Assembly (NCBI GenBank): GCA_039908095.1
Contig: JAMOBJ010000024.1
Coordinates: 1-54,612, forward strand
Direction: 5' to 3'
From: Nitrospirae bacterium YQR-1
Lineage (GTDB): Bacteria; Nitrospirota; Thermodesulfovibrionia; Thermodesulfovibrionales; Magnetobacteriaceae
DNA length: 54,612 bases
Made by a program: the position numbers and the translations under genes
Shown: piece after piece, positions 51,238 to 54,612 of the stretch
Numbering within the stretch: position 1 is the first letter of the stretch
Layout of the letters: each line of letters begins with the position of its first letter
The notes under the pieces: model-generated
Told to the model about the DNA's origin: nothing
The model's database searches: none
The model's input: the letters and a program-made list of their open reading frames with translations, nothing else

Positions 51238-53025
51238 CTACTCCGGAGCTTTTTCAGGAATATTAACCTTTATATAAAGATCACGTAACTGTTTTTTATC
51301 AACCTCAGATGGGGCGCCGCTTAGTGGGCAGGCCGCCTTTTGAGTTTTGGGGAATGCTATTACATCTCTGATTGAGGATGCTCTGACCATTATCATTACA
51401 AGTCTGTCAAGCCCAAGTGCCAAACCGCCATGCGGGGGGGCCCCGTACTTCAGGGCATCAAGCAAAAATCCGAATCTTTCTGAGGCCTCAGCACTGTCTA
51501 TTCCTATCATTTCAAGTATTTTTTTCTGAAGCTCCGGCCTGTGAATACGAATACTGCCGCCACCAATCTCACTACCGTTTAACACTATATCGTAAGCCTT
51601 GGATTTGATGCCAGATAGGTCCTCAATGCCTCCCTCAGCGGAAAGTATTGCCTCAATGTCTGCATCTGACGGCGATGTAAACGGATGATGTATTGCTTCA
51701 AAACGGTTTTCATCCGTGTTGTACTCAAAAAGCGGAAAATCCGTTACCCATACAAAACGGTTTTTGTTTTCTATAATGCCGGAGCGCTTTGCAACATCAA
51801 GCCTTAAGCGGCCTAAAACCTCATTTACAGTTTTTCCGGCATCAGCCACAAAGAGCATCATATCCCCGGGGCAGGCCTGAAGTTTAGCAGCCATAGACCT
51901 CATAGTTTCCTCGTCAAAAAACTTGGCTATCGGAGAGTCAAACCCCTCTTTCACTTTTATCCACGCAAGCCCCTTAGCGCCATATGACTGTACCTCCTGC
52001 GTGAGCATGTCCACCTCTTTGCGTGAAAGCCCCGCCATACCCTTCCCTAAAACTGCCTTTACACGGCCACCGGATTGTAACACGTCAAGGAAAACCTTAA
52101 AGTTGCTATGTGATGCCTCCTTAGCCATATCACAAAGCGGCAAAGCAAATCTCAGGTCAGGCTTATCGCTGCCATACGTTTCCATTGCATACTCGTAAGT
52201 CATACGCTCTATTGGAGTGGCAATATCCTCACCGTTTATTTCCTTAAACAACCTCTTTAGCAGGCCCTCGACAAACCCCATCACATCCTCTGAGTCCACA
52301 AAAGACATCTCAAGGTCAACCTGTGTGAATTCCGGCTGTCTGTCGGCGCGCAAATCCTCATCCCTGAAGCACTTGACTATCTGAAAGTACCTGTCCGCCC
52401 CGGAAATCATCAGTATCTGCTTAAATAACTGCGGTGACTGGGGCAGTGCAAAGAAAGCTCCCGGACTTGTTCTGCTAGGCACAAGGTAGTCCCTTGCACC
52501 CTCCGGCGTTGATTTTGTCAAAACCGGCGTTTCAATTTCGAGAAATCCCTCACTATCCAGATAATCCCTGATGAGCTTACAAGCCCTGTGGCGTATTATC
52601 AGGTTTTCCATCATCTCCGGCCTTCTAAGGTCAAGGTATCTGTACCTGAGCCTCAGAGATTCCGAGGCCTCTCCGGCCTCTTCTATAGTGAAAGGAAGCG
52701 GCTCACATCTGTTTAGTATGTTAAGTGCTTTTACGTAAACCTCTACCCTGCCTGTTTGAATGTCCGGGTTTTCAGTGCCCTCCGGCCTCTTTCTGACCTC
52801 ACCGGTCACTGAAATAACATATTCCCCTCTTAACTGGTGGGCTGATTCATGAGTCTCTGCGCTTACATCAGGGCTAAAGACAAGTTGTACCAAACCGCTT
52901 CGGTCTCTTAAGTCGGCAAAGATGAGCCCGCCGTGGTCACGGCTTCTAAAAACCCATCCGCTTAGGTTTATATCGGTACCTATGTCTTCCACTGTTAATT
53001 TCCCGCATCCCTTAGTCCTGAACAT
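51238..53025 (-). CDS. aspS: Aspartyl-tRNA synthetase
   Basis: A 595-aa bacterial-type class II synthetase that charges tRNA-Asp (and tRNA-Asn if the organism uses the indirect route). The N-terminal OB-fold anticodon domain has LSGWVFRSRDHGGLIFADLR. Class II core motifs are visible: LPQSPQLFKQILMISG, FRDEDLRADRQPEFTQVDLE (motif 2) and GLALGLDRLVMIM (motif 3). The GAD insertion (about 290-420) gives the bacterial length. It overlaps the RluB-like gene upstream by 14 bp. Whether it is discriminating cannot be judged here. Confidence 0.96.
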   Translation of the reverse strand: MFRTKGCGKLTVEDIGTDINLSGWVFRSRDHGGLIFADLRDRSGLVQLVFSPDVSAETHESAHQLRGEYVISVTGEVRKRPEGTENPDIQTGRVEVYVKALNILNRCEPLPFTIEEAGEASESLRLRYRYLDLRRPEMMENLIIRHRACKLIRDYLDSEGFLEIETPVLTKSTPEGARDYLVPSRTSPGAFFALPQSPQLFKQILMISGADRYFQIVKCFRDEDLRADRQPEFTQVDLEMSFVDSEDVMGFVEGLLKRLFKEINGEDIATPIERMTYEYAMETYGSDKPDLRFALPLCDMAKEASHSNFKVFLDVLQSGGRVKAVLGKGMAGLSRKEVDMLTQEVQSYGAKGLAWIKVKEGFDSPIAKFFDEETMRSMAAKLQACPGDMMLFVADAGKTVNEVLGRLRLDVAKRSGIIENKNRFVWVTDFPLFEYNTDENRFEAIHHPFTSPSDADIEAILSAEGGIEDLSGIKSKAYDIVLNGSEIGGGSIRIHRPELQKKILEMIGIDSAEASERFGFLLDALKYGAPPHGGLALGLDRLVMIMVRASSIRDVIAFPKTQKAACPLSGAPSEVDKKQLRDLYIKVNIPEKAPE

Positions 53026-54130
53026 GTCTGCTTCTTCCTCCTCGTCTCTTTCCAGCGTCTAAGCTGTCCACTTTTACAAAAGTCATTTTTGGTTTTTTAG
53101 GTTTGCTTCCGGTATCAGGCCCATACTTGTTATCTATGTTTTTTGATTTTCCGGCAACTCCGGCTCTGTCAAACGATGATGATGTTCTCGTTTTCAGCTT
53201 ATCCGTTCTGTTGGAAGGGTATGGTTTTGTTTTAGGTTTATCGGTTTTATCAAAGTAAGACGTTCTCTCCCCTGGTTTATCAGTTTTGTCAAAGGAGAGG
53301 TTTCTCTCTTTCAGTTTTTCGGTTTTGTTGAAAGAATATGTCCTGTCCCTTTGTCTTTTAGGTCTTTCAACGGGGGATGATACCTCCGCCGGTTTATCTA
53401 TAGTCATGGTTTCATCAAACAGAGATTTTTGTTCCTTAGGTGTGAGCAGTGCCCACTGTCCCGGTTTTAGTGAGCCCAGTTTAATGCCGTTTATAGCGAC
53501 ACGTTTAAGTTTAGCCACAGGGTGTCTGAGCTGTTGAAGCATTCTCCTTATCTGCCTTTTTCTGCCCTCAAAGAGGGTTATCTCGACCCATGTGTTTGTC
53601 TCCGTGTCAGTGTCCTTCAGTCTTCTGACCTCGGAAGGGGCTGTCATACCATCCTCAAGCATGACGCCTTTACGTAGTTTTTCTATTGCGGCATCCGAAA
53701 TCTCCCCTTTAACTTTTACGTGGTATCTTTTAGGGATTTTCTTAGAAGGGTGGAGCACCCTGTGGGTAAGCTCACCGTCATTAGTCAGCAGCAGCAGTCC
53801 CTCGGAGTCATAATCCAACCGCCCAACGGGATATACTCTTGAGCCTATACCCTCGATAAATTTAAGGATTGTACGACGTCCCTCGGGGTCCTCAAGGGTT
53901 GTCATCACCTGCCGCGGCTTATAAAATTTTGCGTAAATCTTATCCTCTGCAGAACCGGCATGTAAGAGCTTACCGTCAACCTTTATGTGGTCATGCGAGA
54001 TGTCCGCCTTATCGCCTAATTTTACTACTCTGCCGTTTAGAGTAACACGGCCCTCTTCAATCATTTCCTCTGCTTTTCTCCGTGAGGTTATACCCAAGGA
54101 GGCTATTATTTTTTGAATCCGTTCTTCCAT
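53012..54130 (-). CDS. RluB/RsuA-type 23S/16S rRNA pseudouridine synthase with repeat tail
   Basis: A 372-aa enzyme; the catalytic part (about 1-240) is a normal RsuA/RluB. It has an S4 RNA-binding domain (IIASLGITSRRKAEEMIEEG), the catalytic Asp in VGRLDYDSEGLLLLTNDG, and the C-terminal block FEGRKRQIRRMLQQLRHPVA. Residues about 245-372 form a basic, low-complexity tail with degenerate repeats of the form (F/Y)-x-K-T-(D/E)-K (TYSFNKTEKLKERNLSFDKT and onward), likely disordered and RNA-binding. It precedes aspS with a 14-bp overlap. A -10-like TAAAAT just before the ATG suggests a very short leader. Confidence 0.9.
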   Translation of the reverse strand: MEERIQKIIASLGITSRRKAEEMIEEGRVTLNGRVVKLGDKADISHDHIKVDGKLLHAGSAEDKIYAKFYKPRQVMTTLEDPEGRRTILKFIEGIGSRVYPVGRLDYDSEGLLLLTNDGELTHRVLHPSKKIPKRYHVKVKGEISDAAIEKLRKGVMLEDGMTAPSEVRRLKDTDTETNTWVEITLFEGRKRQIRRMLQQLRHPVAKLKRVAINGIKLGSLKPGQWALLTPKEQKSLFDETMTIDKPAEVSSPVERPKRQRDRTYSFNKTEKLKERNLSFDKTDKPGERTSYFDKTDKPKTKPYPSNRTDKLKTRTSSSFDRAGVAGKSKNIDNKYGPDTGSKPKKPKMTFVKVDSLDAGKRRGGRSRHVQD

Positions 54131-54199
54131 ACTTTAATTTTAACATAAAACGTTTGTTTTTAATGCCTTTTTAATTCAGAAGGGTTCCGTTGTTTTTAA

Positions 54200-54208
54200 T
54201 GTTATAAT
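54200..54208 (+). promoter_or_regulatory. Extended -10 promoter of the HicB-like gene
   Basis: TGTTATAAT: TGn with a perfect TATAAT. The -35 region is weak. The same extended -10 string occurs before the ThiF/MoeB-like gene. Confidence 0.45.
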
Positions 54209-54259
54209 AATGGTACTTTGAGTAAAGCTGATGAATGGTGTCTTTAGGAGGATGTGCAC

Positions 54260-54445
54260 ATGAGTGAAATTATATTTATCGTTGAGAAAGCTATTGAGGG
54301 CGGCTTTTGTGCTCATGCCCTCAATCACTCTATAATTACAGAAGCCGAGGATTTGGCTGAACTAAAAATGAACATTAAGGATGCTATTCAATGCCATTTT
54401 GACAACGAAGAGGAAATCCGATATAGAGGAGAGAAAACCGAGTAA
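54260..54445 (+). CDS. HicB-like small protein
   Basis: A 61-aa protein of the HicB-like type (EIIFIVEKAIEGGFCAHALN, then EDLAELKMNIKDAIQCHFDN), a compact alpha/beta fold. The ATG is preceded by AGGAGG with 8 nt spacing; a GTG two codons earlier is closer to that site and less likely. HicB is usually an antitoxin paired with HicA mRNA interferase, but no HicA frame follows in the 167 bp left of the window. Solitary HicB-like proteins of this size exist and are sometimes misnamed as dehydrogenase subunits. Confidence 0.75.
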   Translation: MSEIIFIVEKAIEGGFCAHALNHSIITEAEDLAELKMNIKDAIQCHFDNEEEIRYRGEKTE

Positions 54446-54612
54446 AGGAGTTGAAATAAAAGGAGATAATAGGAAGTAAGAAATCACCCGAGAGGTTAAG
54501 CAAAAAAAAGGCTCTTAACCGAAGGAGTGGGTAGAAAAGTAAGAAGTAACCTCTGTCGCCTTAGACACAGTAGCCTACAGTTAAACGGGGAGGTCAAGTT
54601 TTGCTTTCGCAA
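54446..54612. other. Downstream tail of the window
   Basis: No gene is seen. GGTTAAG (54494-54500) and CTTAACC (54514-54520) form a perfect 7-bp stem with a 13-nt A-rich loop. Several purine-rich GGAG tracts occur but lead to no open frame. Confidence 0.4.

Overview
The window looks like chromosomal DNA from a Gram-negative bacterium. There are outer-membrane-directed lipoproteins, a LolA-like carrier, an RND efflux pair and an LpxL-type acyltransferase. The gene mix (TrmFO-XerC pair, Rpn-type nuclease, sigma-54 regulator, HicB-like small protein, many short dispersed repeats) and moderate, slightly AT-rich composition suggest Nitrospirota, but this is inference; no rRNA or taxonomic marker is present.

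Layout. Positions 1-757 hold no gene, only two dispersed repeats. 758-5007 (minus) is an RND pump with its membrane fusion lipoprotein, apparently with its own promoter. 5071-15867 (minus) is an aryl-polyene/flexirubin-like pigment-lipid cluster: MMPL exporter, lipoprotein, aromatic amino acid ammonia-lyase, LolA-like carrier, chain-length-factor-like and catalytic ketosynthases, a secreted BamE-like protein, ACP, acyltransferase and glycosyltransferase. The activating ligase, ketoreductase, dehydratase and thioesterase usual for such clusters are not here. 16177-20724 (minus) reads pstB-phoU-phoU-trmFO-xerC, preceded by an 11-bp periodic repeat that resembles a Pho box. 21002-23764 (plus) has a strongly initiated unknown protein, rpiB-glyA, and tRNA-Gln and tRNA-Glu.

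24288-28415 is an accessory stretch: an Rpn-type nuclease, two secreted paralogues sharing an unrecognised C-terminal domain (one interrupted by an in-frame stop), and several repeat families. 28416-31770 is purD and uvrB. 31857-37266 (minus) holds an AEC permease and a three-gene polysaccharide group (sugar-phosphate transferase, AsnB-type amidotransferase, GT4). 38327-42042 (plus) is a coupled run of a patatin-like protein whose catalytic Ser and Asp positions read Cys and Glu, an MFS exporter and a DsrE-like protein, followed by a ThiF/MoeB-type E1. 43187-47377 (minus) is a signalling group (sigma-54 response regulator, Usp, protein-kinase-like protein, DnaJ-RDD fusion). 47591-54130 (minus) has a large membrane protein, an NlpC/P60 lipoprotein, aspS and an RluB-type pseudouridine synthase. 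A HicB-like small protein lies at the end (plus).

The most distinctive non-coding feature is a family of eight 124-162 bp intergenic elements with near-palindromic ends (ATACCAAGTTGCAG / CTGCAACTTGGTAT) and two kinds of interior, best explained as a MITE-like non-autonomous element. Starts were moved from the longest reading frame wherever a Shine-Dalgarno sequence, signal peptide or catalytic N-terminus decided the point.
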